DNA of 38,061 bases from CG2-30-51-40 sp041753575 (GTDB taxonomy: Bacteria > Desulfobacterota > DSM-4660 > Desulfatiglandales > Desulfatiglandaceae): contig JBGSUA010000224.1 in the NCBI GenBank assembly GCA_041753575.1, positions 1 to 38,061 of the forward strand. Direction: 5' to 3'. Each line of letters starts with the position of its first letter. The first letter of the stretch is position 1. The notes below the pieces were generated by a model. The model was not told where the DNA came from. It saw only the letters and a program-made list of their open reading frames with translations, and searched no databases. The translations under genes were made by a program, and so were the position numbers. Shown one piece after another: positions 9,066 through 17,573 of the stretch.

Positions 9066-9842
9066 TCACTCCTCTAACCAGATGAAGTCCCCGATGCGGG
9101 AGCGGTCGTTCATTGGGAGGTCTCCGACATATGATTCGAAAGTGATCACTGCAGTTTTAAGGTCGGGGTGGGATTTTTGAAGTTGATAAGGGATCCCGAG
9201 GTGATAGTCGGAATGAAAGTGTCCGCAGCAAAACAGGATCCTGTGATCAAGAAAAGGATTCAAAGCTTCAGCCATGGTGGCGTCCTTTAGAACCTGAGCC
9301 TTGAAAAGGGCCTTGGTTTTTATCTTTTTCATTGGAGCCCTGCCGGGCATGGTCTCCATGGCTGCAAGAAAGCGTTCGTAATATTCCTTTGAGTCAAGAT
9401 AAAAAGCTTTTGGGATATAGGCGATGTCATTCCCGAGCACTTCAGACGAGATCTTATTCTCCATGGCTACGGCTGCTGCTGCGCGGCGCGGAAGGTTGGC
9501 TGCAATGACTGGAATTGCTTTTTGCTTAGCAAACTCGATAAGCGGACGGTAATCCTCGGAATAATTTGGCCAGGGGCGAGCCAGTTCAAGGAATTCAGTT
9601 TCGGGAATTATCTCTTTGAGATAGTCATCTATCGCGTCCTGAACATCTCGCTCAAACATTTCGAGGGCCAAAACAAGGCCCGCATCCCGCGCAGAAAGTT
9701 CAGCCAAGATAACCAATTCTGCCTTGTGGGCAACTGGTGACTCGTGCTCCTCGCCGATAAATATGACTCTGTAATCCATGAGGGCATCAAAGAAGTCCTT
9801 CAGTTTAAGGGTATTTCCCATGTGATTCATGGCGTAAGACAA
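9066..9842 (-). CDS. ChaN-like haem-binding/Tiki-superfamily protein
   Basis: The 258-residue product shows the ChaN (DUF399) pattern: FIGEEHESPVAH near residue 30 (the G-E-x-H motif), LALEMFERDVQ, and a late CCGHFHSDYH segment. ChaN of Campylobacter is an iron-regulated lipoprotein that binds haem; many relatives have no proven role. No signal peptide or lipobox is visible, which is unusual for ChaN, so this copy may be cytoplasmic or its true N-terminus lost. The longest frame begins at TTG 9842 with GGGGG just upstream; ATG 9830 is the alternative. It is the last gene of a minus-strand run of envelope genes. Confidence 0.75.
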   Translation of the reverse strand: MSYAMNHMGNTLKLKDFFDALMDYRVIFIGEEHESPVAHKAELVILAELSARDAGLVLALEMFERDVQDAIDDYLKEIIPETEFLELARPWPNYSEDYRPLIEFAKQKAIPVIAANLPRRAAAAVAMENKISSEVLGNDIAYIPKAFYLDSKEYYERFLAAMETMPGRAPMKKIKTKALFKAQVLKDATMAEALNPFLDHRILFCCGHFHSDYHLGIPYQLQKSHPDLKTAVITFESYVGDLPMNDRSRIGDFIWLEE

Positions 9843-9862
9843 TGTTGCCCCCTAAAGGATAC

Positions 9863-9914
9863 AGGGACACATCCCGATTCATTAGAGAGATCGGATCAAT
9901 CAGAATGTGTCCCT
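9863..9914. repeat. Inverted repeat AGGGACACATyCyGATT (REP-like or terminator)
   Basis: Two 17-base arms, 9863-9879 and 9898-9914, match at 15 of 17 positions as an inverted repeat around an 18-base loop. It lies between the lipoprotein gene stop and the ChaN-like gene. It lacks a T-run on either side, so a REP-type palindrome is as likely as a terminator. Confidence 0.55.
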
Positions 9915-9933
9915 CTTGATATCCATCGAATTC

Positions 9934-10536
9934 TTATGACTTGGCTCCTGGAGGGACGGGAAGTCCAAGAGTCTCCATGATCTTCACAACACTCCCCTTT
10001 ACCGAGTTAGCCATGGAGATGGCATCAGCAACTTTTCCTGCCTTGAAGGTGTCAAGCGCCTTGCCCCACGCCTCTTTGGCAGCGGCGAGTCCTGATTTAA
10101 CCTCTGCGAATTTTTCTGCGGTCAGGCCGGCCGGAAGCTGGCTAGCCTGAGAGAGGATATCCACACGGCTCTGAATTGCCTCGACCATCTTGGGAAGCCC
10201 CTGGCTTAGATCCGTCCACTTTTTTGTCAACTCGTCTTTTTTGGCTTTCGCCGCGGCAATAACTTCCTTGGCCTTGCCCGCAAGAGCTTGTGCTTCGGTT
10301 AAGGCAGACTTGTAATTACCCTTGGTCAGCTTATCCTTCGCCGAAGCAAGGGCGGTCTCTAACGCTTTTACTTGATCAGGAATAATCTTTTCAGCTTCCG
10401 CCTTGGCGTCGCTCACTGCTCCTTCGGCTGCCTTGATGGCCAGTTCCGCCGGGCCCTTATCGCGACTGCCGCAGGCCATAAATATCACTGTGGTTAGTAA
10501 CAAGACGACTGCAAGACTTACAAGATTTCTCTTCAT
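9934..10536 (-). CDS. Predicted lipoprotein, alanine/lysine-rich helical
   Basis: The 200-residue product starts with MKRN and a hydrophobic helix ending in FMACGS, a passable lipobox with Cys near residue 22. The rest is rich in Ala, Lys and Glu with heptad-like spacing (for example AKAEAEK and AKAKKDELTKK), suggesting a long periplasmic helical bundle. No enzyme motif is present. Start: ATG 10536 is chosen over the longer frame from 10578, because AAAGGA precedes it and the extra 14 residues would bury the signal peptide. It is probably anchored in the envelope. I do not recognise the family. Confidence 0.75.
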   Translation of the reverse strand: MKRNLVSLAVVLLLTTVIFMACGSRDKGPAELAIKAAEGAVSDAKAEAEKIIPDQVKALETALASAKDKLTKGNYKSALTEAQALAGKAKEVIAAAKAKKDELTKKWTDLSQGLPKMVEAIQSRVDILSQASQLPAGLTAEKFAEVKSGLAAAKEAWGKALDTFKAGKVADAISMANSVKGSVVKIMETLGLPVPPGAKS

Positions 10537-10628
10537 GAGTTTTCCTTTCAGATTTAGTTCGTTAAACTCAAGATACACTACCGTTCACTAACTGCATGTA
10601 CAGGCCTGTTCCCCCTGCCTCCAATCAT

Positions 10629-10650
10629 GATGGCTTACCGGGAAGCCATC
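10629..10650. repeat. Perfect 8-bp hairpin between LysM and lipoprotein genes
   Basis: GATGGCTT (10629-10636) and AAGCCATC (10643-10650) form a perfect stem with a 6-base loop. On the minus strand it follows the LysM gene. No T-run follows, so at best it is a weak terminator or processing site. Confidence 0.35.
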
Positions 10651-10763
10651 AAAGCCGTCAACCCGGCAAAGGCCAAGGTCCAGAAGCGGCTTTTTACCCA
10701 ATATTCCGGCTGCTGCCGAAACAGCGGGGGACTCCATTGTCTGACTTCTTGCTGCCCCATCAA

Positions 10764-10973
10764 TCAAGGAATATACAATTTCTGCCCGATTTGAATCACA
10801 TTAGGGTCTTTTAAAATATTACGATTTGCCTCGAAAATTTTGTTGTAGAGGTTGCCGTCCCCATAATAGTGCTTCGCGATTTTCCAAAGCGTGTCTCCCT
10901 TTTTCACTTCGTGGTATTGCTTCACATCCCATTGATCTTGCCCCCCGGTCTTTTGTTCCTCATCAGCAGCCAT
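10764..10973 (-). CDS. Small LysM-domain protein
   Basis: Sixty-nine residues, with nearly all of residues 19-69 forming one LysM domain: YHEVKKGDTLWKIAKHYYGDG, then NPNVIQIGQ-type and KLYIP endings, in the style of the C-terminal domain of YgaU/Kbp. LysM binds peptidoglycan glycan chains. There is no signal peptide, as in YgaU, and no N-terminal BON domain, so this is a minimal LysM unit. GGGAGG and AAGGAG lie just before ATG 10973. It sits between the zinc peptidase and the lipoprotein gene on the same strand. Confidence 0.85.
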   Translation of the reverse strand: MAADEEQKTGGQDQWDVKQYHEVKKGDTLWKIAKHYYGDGNLYNKIFEANRNILKDPNVIQIGQKLYIP

Positions 10974-11191
10974 CTCTCCTTACCTCCCTTTTTGTCTTTC
11001 TGATTCTCATCACTCTATACAAAACCACCTATTTGCCGATTCGTTTGTCATGCCGGCTGGGGGTCAGGTCCGCGCAGACAAATCCTGCCTCCCGTCCTAT
11101 TCTCGATTCCTGCGTCTTTCCCAGGCCCTTATCCAGGATCAATGGGAATGACATCAAGTGCTGCGATTTATGACGCTCTGTACAGATAGCC

Positions 11192-12004
11192 TTACAAACT
11201 ATCAGCATTGAAGGTGTTGCATGACTCGATATCTCCCTGCTCAAAACCCCTGTTAAACCAGCCTACACGTTGCTCCGAGCTGCCGTGAGTAAAACCATCG
11301 GGCACTACGTAACCCTGCGTCTGCCTCTGGATTCGATCATCCCCCACCGCGCTGGCGGCATTCATCCCTTCCTCAATATCCCCAGGCTCCAAAATCCGGT
11401 GGTTCTCGTTGGCCCTATTGGCCCACACACCCGCAAAGCAATCTGCCTGCAGTTCCATCATTACGGACAATTTATTTCTGTCAGAGGCGCTTGCGCGCGA
11501 CTGGAGTTGGGACACTTTTTGACTGATTCCCAGCAGCGTCTGGACATGATGTCCCACTTCATGGGCGATGACGTAAGCCTGGGCAAAATCGCCTGACGCG
11601 CCAAAGCGCGAATGAAGTTCCTCGAAGAAAGCGAGATCAAGATAGACTTTATGGTCGACCGCACAATAGAAGGGTCCCACCGCCGATTGGGCCATGCCGC
11701 ACGCAGATTCAACAGCCCCGGAGAAAAGAACCAGCTTCGGCTCTTGGTATGTCCTACCCGCCTTTTGAAACTCGTGCCTCCAGACATCTTCAGTCTCGGC
11801 CAGAACTACCGCGACGAAATTGCGAATGGCATCATCAGCAGCCGGAGGGGCGCCAGTGTCGCCGGTTATGGAGGGAGACTGCATGTCTTGCCCGACCTGC
11901 AACAGAACTCCCGGATCTACTCCCAGGAGCATGCCTATCACCACAACTGCCACCAAGCCAAGACCGCCTAAACCCCCGACCTTTGCTCCACGAGACAGTG
12001 ACAT
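11192..12004 (-). CDS. ypfJ: YpfJ-type neutral zinc metallopeptidase; conventional start codon apparently lost
   Basis: A membrane-anchored zinc peptidase of the YpfJ/KPN_02809 family. From ATG 12004 it has 270 residues: a glycine-rich transmembrane helix at about 10-30 and the catalytic HEVGHH (His148, Glu149, His152). It also has the later ELQADCFAGVWA segment with a likely third zinc ligand. Upstream of this ATG the frame continues as RWKDLRQSDNIEDRRG, which is the family's usual N-terminus. The codon at the expected start position (12053-12055) is ACG, not ATG, with AAAGGAG ideally spaced and an in-frame TAA just before it. Either ACG is used or the shorter form is made. Peptidase family is sure; start is uncertain. 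Confidence 0.88.
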   Translation of the reverse strand: MSLSRGAKVGGLGGLGLVAVVVIGMLLGVDPGVLLQVGQDMQSPSITGDTGAPPAADDAIRNFVAVVLAETEDVWRHEFQKAGRTYQEPKLVLFSGAVESACGMAQSAVGPFYCAVDHKVYLDLAFFEELHSRFGASGDFAQAYVIAHEVGHHVQTLLGISQKVSQLQSRASASDRNKLSVMMELQADCFAGVWANRANENHRILEPGDIEEGMNAASAVGDDRIQRQTQGYVVPDGFTHGSSEQRVGWFNRGFEQGDIESCNTFNADSL

Positions 12005-12121
12005 CCCTCTGCGGTCTTCAATATTATCGCTTTGTCTTAAATCTTTCCAGCGCGTGGGAATTCTCCTTTAGCCCTTAGGCCATCTTTCAATCTGTAACTA
12101 GCTGTTAGTCGAAGGCAGAAA

Positions 12122-12931
12122 TCAAACAGGTCGAAGTCCAACCATCTGTTCGATGCGTCTGGTAACATCCTGGGTAAGACCTAGACCCGACGACAGCTTC
12201 CCCAGATAGGCCTTCTCAGCCGGCGTATCCACCTCGATCGCCATAAGAGACGCCGCGTAAATCTGAGCCCCCAGTTGTTGCTGCCCTCTGGCCGAAGAAA
12301 TCAGCTTCTCTGTTTCCATAGGCTTCTGCATCTCAGTCATTACGTAACGCTGGTCTTCCTTATCAGCACCAACTTCCTGCAGCTTTCCGACGATGCGTTC
12401 AATCTCACTTTCGTCTATCCGGCTGTCTGCCTTGGCCGCATTGATCATCGCCTTCAGCACGAGTTCCGTGTGAAGCTCCAGTTCCTGCCGGTCGGTTGCG
12501 GTCTGGGGCTCCAGGAGCCCGAGGGGCACCTTGCCTGAGCCCTGTCCGCTGCCTTTGAGAGCCTTGAAGGCCATCGCACCGAGAAGTGCCATCACCCCTC
12601 CGCCAAGGGCGCCTCCCAGTGATTTTCCGCCGCCGCCCAAGAGGGCACCGGCTAAAGCTCCCAAACCACCTATGGCCAGGTTCTGCTTTCCTCCGGCCGC
12701 TTGACCGGCCTGGTTCAATATATCCCCGAACATGCCGCCAAGTCCTTTACCGCCTCCCGTCTCACTGGAAACCGCGTCCCCTAACCCGCCGATCCGCTGT
12801 CCGCCAAGCAGGCCTCCCAGGCTTTCCAGGAGACCTCCGCCCCCTCCACCTAATGCGTTCTGCATCCGCTGATTAGATGATGGGGCCATGCCGGATTGCA
12901 TCATGGCTCCTAATAGATCGCTGATGCCCAT
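12122..12931 (-). CDS. YebE-like DUF533 / TerB-fold protein
   Basis: 269 residues. The first 130 are low-complexity and very rich in Gly and Leu (runs of Gly near residues 28-33), followed by a hydrophobic helix (GGGVMALLGAMAFKAL). The C-terminal part from about residue 145 is the DUF533/TerB-like helical domain, with HTELVLKAMINAAKADSRID and EIERIVGKL. E. coli YebE has this layout and is an inner-membrane protein linked to envelope stress. No enzyme activity is known. It lies about 120 bp upstream of ypfJ on the same strand. AGGGGGA precedes ATG 12931. Confidence 0.82.
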   Translation of the reverse strand: MGISDLLGAMMQSGMAPSSNQRMQNALGGGGGGLLESLGGLLGGQRIGGLGDAVSSETGGGKGLGGMFGDILNQAGQAAGGKQNLAIGGLGALAGALLGGGGKSLGGALGGGVMALLGAMAFKALKGSGQGSGKVPLGLLEPQTATDRQELELHTELVLKAMINAAKADSRIDESEIERIVGKLQEVGADKEDQRYVMTEMQKPMETEKLISSARGQQQLGAQIYAASLMAIEVDTPAEKAYLGKLSSGLGLTQDVTRRIEQMVGLRPV

Positions 12932-13092
12932 TTGTCGTCCCCCTGTATTGATCAGTTAATAAATAGTCTCAATAATGAACCGATATGCCGATTAGAAGCT
13001 CCCCTGATTCTCCTCCATTCATTACTTTGTAATTTAAGCCGTTGCCAAAGCGGGGAGACTTCCCGTTTTTGAAAAGGGAGGCCAAGGGTGAA

Positions 13093-13377
13093 CTACTTTT
13101 TCTTTGGCGCCAGGGGAGCCTTGGGCGGTTCCTTGACCTCAATCTTTGTTGCCTGCATGGTGTAGAACACCGTCACCTTGGAGCCTACCTGGAGGTCCCC
13201 TTTAATGGCTACGTCTTTGTCGCGCGCGATCTCCCATTTCTCATTTCCCTTTTTCACCACGATAGCGTCGGGTCTCAGCTCCAGCACCGGCCCTGTCACC
13301 TGATATTGGGCAGGACCCGCATACACCACGCTGGGGAAAAAAAGAACCGCGCAAAAAATCAGAACGCATCTTTTCAT
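13093..13377 (-). CDS. Small exported protein with OB-like fold
   Basis: 94 residues with a clean signal peptide (MKRC, hydrophobic core, cleavage after VVYA). The mature part is about 74 residues, with alternating strands (VTGPVLELRPDAIVV, KWEIARDKDVAI, GDLQVGSKVTVFYT) typical of the short periplasmic beta-barrel proteins grouped as DUF5666-like. It ends in a Pro/Lys-rich tail. AAGGAGGTG, a full anti-SD match, lies five bases before ATG 13377, suggesting strong translation. I know no function for it. Confidence 0.8.
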   Translation of the reverse strand: MKRCVLIFCAVLFFPSVVYAGPAQYQVTGPVLELRPDAIVVKKGNEKWEIARDKDVAIKGDLQVGSKVTVFYTMQATKIEVKEPPKAPLAPKKK

Positions 13378-13530
13378 GATAACACCTCCTTGATTATTTG
13401 GGTGATTAGTGTATGAGAATTACCTATGTCCAACGAAAAGTATAAGATGAGTGAGATTTGGAATCAATGCCAATTTATTTTCATAACAGAAAATGGCTTA
13501 TCTATGATTTCTAAGATCTGTAAGACCTAA

Positions 13531-13682
13531 CAGCCCGTTGTGAAAAAGAGGCGTTGGGCAGGCTTTGCAAGCATGCCCGGACGCAAGGCCCGTGAATTCC
13601 CGAGGCATGGGTGTACTTGGAAGCACGCCTAAGTGAAGAGGGCGAGCGAAACGGAGCAGATTGGCGTTTTTCAACAGGCTGC
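13531..13682. repeat. MITE-like intergenic element with terminal inverted repeats
   Basis: The ends are imperfect inverted repeats: CAGCCCGTTGTGAAAAAG at 13531-13548 and its near-complement ending ...TTTTTCAACAGGCTG at about 13668-13682. The 150-bp interior has no ORF. It fills most of the gap between the small exported protein and the phosphatase gene. The end sequence is of a kind often dispersed in deltaproteobacterial genomes (recollection, not searched). Confidence 0.6.
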
Positions 13683-13753
13683 TAGGGATGGCCGCGTCTA
13701 ATATGGCAGCAGGATAGCCAGTCAGAAAGACGTGTTGCCGAAGTCATGGTAAG

Positions 13754-15691
13754 TCATTGCCGGTCTGGAGATTTTTCCCCATGGAACCGGAGCACGAGCA
13801 TGGTTATGTCGTCGGACTGCTCGGCTCCTTGAGAAAATGCCTTAACCTCTGCCATCACTCCGACAGCAATTCCTTTCACGGGGTTGCTCCTCAATGAGGC
13901 AAGCGCTTCAAATAGCCTTGCGTCTGAGAAAAGATTGCTCCCTATGTCAAATGCCTCCGTTACCCCGTCGGTATAAAGGAAGATTGTGTCCCCGGGGTCG
14001 AGTATGAGTGATCGCGACTTCAATACGACATCCTCCATGACGCCCACAGCGGTGCCTCCTGTACCCTGGACCTTCTCCAGTCCTCCGCCTCTTCTTAAAA
14101 TAAAAGGCGGATTATGTCCGGCGTTGCTGTACCGTACCTCCCCGGTTCGGGTGTTGAGTATTCCCAGGAAAAGGGTCACAAACATCACGGCATCATTGTC
14201 AATGCATAGATCCTGATTTACCCTGGTGAGGAGTATGCCCGGCTCAAGGCCCTGTGTCGCCTTGGTCTTTATGAGGGTGCGGGCTATGGCCATGAAAAGG
14301 GATGCAGGCACCCCTTTTCCGGACACATCACCTATCGCAAAACAAAGGTGAGTATCGTCAAGAAAGAAGAAATCGTACAGATCACCGCCTACCTCCCTCG
14401 CGGGCTCAATCGTGGCGTAAAGATCGAATTCATTCCTGTCAGGAAAGGGAGGAAAGGTCTTGGGAATGATGCTCATCTGGATGTCGTGTGCTATCTTGAG
14501 TTCGCTGTCTATCCTTTCCTTGGCCGCAGTTGTCTCCCTAAGGTCGGCGATATATTTCTTGAGCGAGGTCTTCATGAAGCGGAAGGAGTCCGCAAGCTCG
14601 GCAACCTCATCCCTTGTCGTTACATCCGGGATTTCGGCGTCGAGGTCACCCCTTGCGATTTGGCCGGCTGCCTTGGATAGTCCTATCAAGGGGTGGGTTA
14701 TGGATTTTGCTATCCACACGATCACCAGGAGCAAAAAAAAGAAACCGGCAAGCCCTATTAGGATTACAGTCCGGTTAAGTCGGGCGATATCGGTCATCAA
14801 TTCGTCCTGGGGAAAGAGGACGGCCAAAGACCATCCGCTTGCAGGAAGCGGTGAGTATTTCATCCAGCACCTCTTGCCCGTCACAAGGCTTGTAAAAGGG
14901 GCATAACCCGTATCACCTCGAACCATTCTTCTTCCGACTTCTCTTATTTGGGCGTCGCTCCTGGCTTCAGCCACACTGAAGATGGTCTCGTTCATCACGA
15001 GGTCAGGGTCAGGATGAGTTATAAAGGTGCCGTTTTTTGAGATGAGAAACGCATAGCCTGTCTCAGAGATCTTCAGTGAAGAGACGATCTCCTGAAGCCA
15101 GGAAAGAGATATGTCTGCTGTAACAACCCCGGTAAGGACCCTTTCCCCTTCTATCTTTTTATAAAAAGGAACGGAAAAGGTCGTCATTATTATTCCCCCC
15201 GCTCCCTCATCGAAATATGGTTCAGTCCATACCGGCTTCTTGAGTTCTTTTGCAATCTGGTACCAGTCCCAGCCGAAATAGTCATAGGGAATATAAGTGA
15301 ATTGGAGCTTTCCGTCCTGTTTGAAAAAGTATGGGGCGAAATCTTTTGCATTGGGGCTGTAAGCATAGGGTTCGAATGCGATGGCCGCGCCGTAGATCTC
15401 GGGGTTGTTCTCGACTACTGCCTTTATCAGCCCTATCAGCTCTCCTCCGCTGTAGCTGAATTCTTCGAGAAAGACGGCGAGGTTTATGGGGACCCTCTCC
15501 ACAGCGCTCAAAACCCCGTCTATCTTGTTTACGGTGGACTGCGTAAGGCTTTCGGCGTTTCTTTCAATGTTTGCCTGGATGATCTGTCTTGAAAAGAGAT
15601 AGTTGTATATAAAGACGATTGAGAAAATAACGGTTATGCTGCTTAGGACTAGCAGGCTGATTCTAAGGGCTATGCCGCTTTTTCCGATCAA
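13754..15691 (-). CDS. Membrane sensor phosphatase: dCache-HAMP-SpoIIE/PP2C (RsbU-like)
   Basis: 645 residues. Order: transmembrane helix 8-32, extracellular double-Cache domain about 40-295 (WDWYQIA, GGIIMTTFSVPFY, GVVTADISL), helix 308-328, HAMP about 328-380, linker helix, and SpoIIE-type PP2C phosphatase about 425-640. Metal-binding acids are seen in GGDLYD (Asp437) and GDVSGKG (Asp455), with GHNPPF, LYTDGVTEA and DDITML following. Such enzymes remove phosphate from STAS antagonists after a ligand binds outside the cell. The start is TTG 15691, which overlaps the stop of the RsbW-like gene by four bases (TTGA). It is the last gene of the ten-gene operon. Confidence 0.93.
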   Translation of the reverse strand: MIGKSGIALRISLLVLSSITVIFSIVFIYNYLFSRQIIQANIERNAESLTQSTVNKIDGVLSAVERVPINLAVFLEEFSYSGGELIGLIKAVVENNPEIYGAAIAFEPYAYSPNAKDFAPYFFKQDGKLQFTYIPYDYFGWDWYQIAKELKKPVWTEPYFDEGAGGIIMTTFSVPFYKKIEGERVLTGVVTADISLSWLQEIVSSLKISETGYAFLISKNGTFITHPDPDLVMNETIFSVAEARSDAQIREVGRRMVRGDTGYAPFTSLVTGKRCWMKYSPLPASGWSLAVLFPQDELMTDIARLNRTVILIGLAGFFFLLLVIVWIAKSITHPLIGLSKAAGQIARGDLDAEIPDVTTRDEVAELADSFRFMKTSLKKYIADLRETTAAKERIDSELKIAHDIQMSIIPKTFPPFPDRNEFDLYATIEPAREVGGDLYDFFFLDDTHLCFAIGDVSGKGVPASLFMAIARTLIKTKATQGLEPGILLTRVNQDLCIDNDAVMFVTLFLGILNTRTGEVRYSNAGHNPPFILRRGGGLEKVQGTGGTAVGVMEDVVLKSRSLILDPGDTIFLYTDGVTEAFDIGSNLFSDARLFEALASLRSNPVKGIAVGVMAEVKAFSQGAEQSDDITMLVLRFHGEKSPDRQ

Positions 15692-16140
15692 GATGCCTCT
15701 GTCTTTCCTCTTGTGTTGGCGATGTCACCTTCCGGCATGAGGATGGAGAAGGTGAGAATATTTTGATCTCCTTGGCGTCTGTATGAGAGTCCATCAACCA
15801 TCCGTCTGATGAACAAGACGCCCAGCCCTCCGATTTTCCGTTCGGATATTGATAGTTCCGTGTCCGGCTCAGTCATGCTGGTCGGGTCAAAGGGGACTCC
15901 TCTGTCCCTGAACTCTATTTCCACTCTCTTGTTGGCTGTCTCATGGAAGCTGAGTTGAAGATCCCCAGGTTTATCAAATTTATAGGCATACCTTATGATA
16001 TTTACAAATGCCTCCTCTGCGGCGATTTCAATCTCTTTACGTCTTTGCAAAGAGAAGGGACGCTCTTTGAGAAACTGCGTCAGAAAACGCAGGAAAACCG
16101 GTAGGTTTACTATGTCTGCCTTGAGGGTAAGGACATTCAT
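15688..16140 (-). CDS. RsbW/SpoIIAB-type anti-sigma kinase (intact HATPase)
   Basis: 150 residues forming a single GHKL ATPase domain of the anti-sigma factor serine-kinase type. The N-box has both Glu42/Glu43 and Asn47 (AAEEAFVNIIR), the G1 box is DRGVPFDP (Asp79, Gly81), and the G2 box is GGLGVLFIRRMVD (from Gly104). It should phosphorylate the STAS protein encoded just upstream, and be opposed by the phosphatase just downstream. No sigma factor gene is in the window, so its other binding partner is open; the GNAT-like proteins of the operon are candidates. It starts 38 bp after the STAS gene. Confidence 0.9.
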   Translation of the reverse strand: MNVLTLKADIVNLPVFLRFLTQFLKERPFSLQRRKEIEIAAEEAFVNIIRYAYKFDKPGDLQLSFHETANKRVEIEFRDRGVPFDPTSMTEPDTELSISERKIGGLGVLFIRRMVDGLSYRRQGDQNILTFSILMPEGDIANTRGKTEAS

Positions 16141-16178
16141 TTTGCCGGATAATCCTCTGTAGGGATCACTGTATAACT

Positions 16179-16514
16179 CTAAGAGCCCGCCTTAAGGGCA
16201 CTCTCGGCAGTTTCAAAACACGGGATGATAGAGTCAAAGCCCGAGACTTCAAATACCTCTTTGACAACTCCCTTAAGGCAGGCGAGCCTTAAAGTCCCTT
16301 GCTGCTGTTTGATTTTTTTAGCGCCAGCAAGCACGGCTCTTAGCCCTGCGCTGCTTATATAGTCTAGTTTGGCTAAATCCAGTACCAGGGATTTTTCGCC
16401 TTCGGCAATGATACTTAAAAGCTCCTTTTCCAGTTCAGGGGATGTTACCGCGTCCAGCCTCCCCGAAACCGAAAGAACCGAAAAATTATCTTCCTTTCTC
16501 TTTGTGATTTCCAT
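16179..16514 (-). CDS. STAS-domain anti-sigma factor antagonist (RsbV/SpoIIAA-like)
   Basis: 111 residues, one STAS domain. The phospho-acceptor loop reads DYISSAGLR. By alignment with the M-D-S-S/T-G-L loop of SpoIIAA and RsbV, Ser55 is the likely phosphorylated residue. It should switch between a phosphorylated free form and a dephosphorylated form that binds the HATPase partner. The gene lies 12 bp after the GNAT-like gene and 38 bp before the kinase gene. The first 20 residues (FSVLSVSGRLDA) are canonical. Confidence 0.93.
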   Translation of the reverse strand: MEITKRKEDNFSVLSVSGRLDAVTSPELEKELLSIIAEGEKSLVLDLAKLDYISSAGLRAVLAGAKKIKQQQGTLRLACLKGVVKEVFEVSGFDSIIPCFETAESALKAGS

Positions 16515-16526
16515 AACCTTTTCCTC

Positions 16527-17564
16527 TCATGATTTATCCTTGGTCCTCAGCCAGTCGGCTTTCACGATTTCAAAGATGCGTTTTCCCCTGTCGAAGTGGA
16601 CCTGGCATTCCTCCCAGTTCGGCCGCTGCATGATCTTTTGCATAAGGATTCCGTCATGGTCGAACCAACGCGGGAGGAGACCGCCGAAAAAATATCTCCT
16701 GCTTCTTAGCTCCTCCACGGCCGCTGAGATCCAAGGCTGTCCAAGACTGAGCCAAACCTGAATCACCAGTGCGCCCCCCCAAAGCAGTGATGCCTCTTCA
16801 TTACCCAATAGTCCGGCAAAGTCGCTACCGGTTTCCCATACGGAAATCCTAGCCACCTGCGCAAAGTCAAAATACCGGATATTCAACCTGCTCTTGTTTT
16901 CTGCCCCAGGCTTCTCGGTCGAGATAAATATTTCCCGAGTGTCATCGAGTTCTGAGTAAAGGAATCTAAGCTCTCCTTCGTAGCATGCCGGGATATGCAC
17001 CCTGTGGGGCTTCGGAGTAAGGGTCTTAAAATCAAGGAGGGATGATACCCTTCCTGCCGCGCTCTTTTCCTTTTCATACGCGGATGCGGGCATAAGATCA
17101 ACCTCCATCGCGTGGCTTATCCATCCAAGGCTTCGGCACATCTTCTGGCTGAATACGTGGCTTAGGATCGGTTCGCCGTGCACCCCCTCAACCCCGAAAT
17201 CCTTGGCGCCTTTTGTTTGAAGAAGCTCAGTGAGCTTTGTTAATATGCCGGCGCCTCCCCTGTAGGAGGTGTGTACAAGGCCTGCTCCAGCCTCACGGAT
17301 ACCTCCGTAGGGCGCGCTTTTAAACATCGCGTTGTGCCCGACCACCTGACCTCCTGTGGTCCTTGCGACAGCGGAGATGATATTGCCGTTTTTGTTTTCA
17401 GCTATCAGCCGTTCAGGCTCAAGGTAGGTCCTTATGGGATAATCATTGCCATAGACGGAGACAAAAAGCCTCGCAACACCCTCGGCATCTGAAGGCCGCA
17501 TCAGATCAGCCTCCCATGCCTGTCCTGCCTCTACAAAATATTCATCATTCTTAAATCCTGTCAT
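16527..17564 (-). CDS. GNAT-like acyltransferase-family protein in the partner-switch operon (second paralogue)
   Basis: 345 residues, homologous along its length with the product of 5970-7004. Shared segments include FVSVYGNDYPIRTY, FKSAPYGG, HTSYRGGAG (motif A-like), ASAYEKEKSAAGRV, and the terminal signature YFFGGLLPRWFDHDG. The N-terminal half fits a GNAT fold with a weak acetyl-CoA loop; the C-terminal half may be a second GNAT-like lobe. No substrate is known. It lies 9 bp downstream of the MFS gene and 12 bp upstream of the STAS gene, so it is bound tightly to the switch. It could be the controlled output or a modifying enzyme. Confidence 0.78.
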   Translation of the reverse strand: MTGFKNDEYFVEAGQAWEADLMRPSDAEGVARLFVSVYGNDYPIRTYLEPERLIAENKNGNIISAVARTTGGQVVGHNAMFKSAPYGGIREAGAGLVHTSYRGGAGILTKLTELLQTKGAKDFGVEGVHGEPILSHVFSQKMCRSLGWISHAMEVDLMPASAYEKEKSAAGRVSSLLDFKTLTPKPHRVHIPACYEGELRFLYSELDDTREIFISTEKPGAENKSRLNIRYFDFAQVARISVWETGSDFAGLLGNEEASLLWGGALVIQVWLSLGQPWISAAVEELRSRRYFFGGLLPRWFDHDGILMQKIMQRPNWEECQVHFDRGKRIFEIVKADWLRTKDKS

Positions 17565-17573
17565 GCATTCTCC

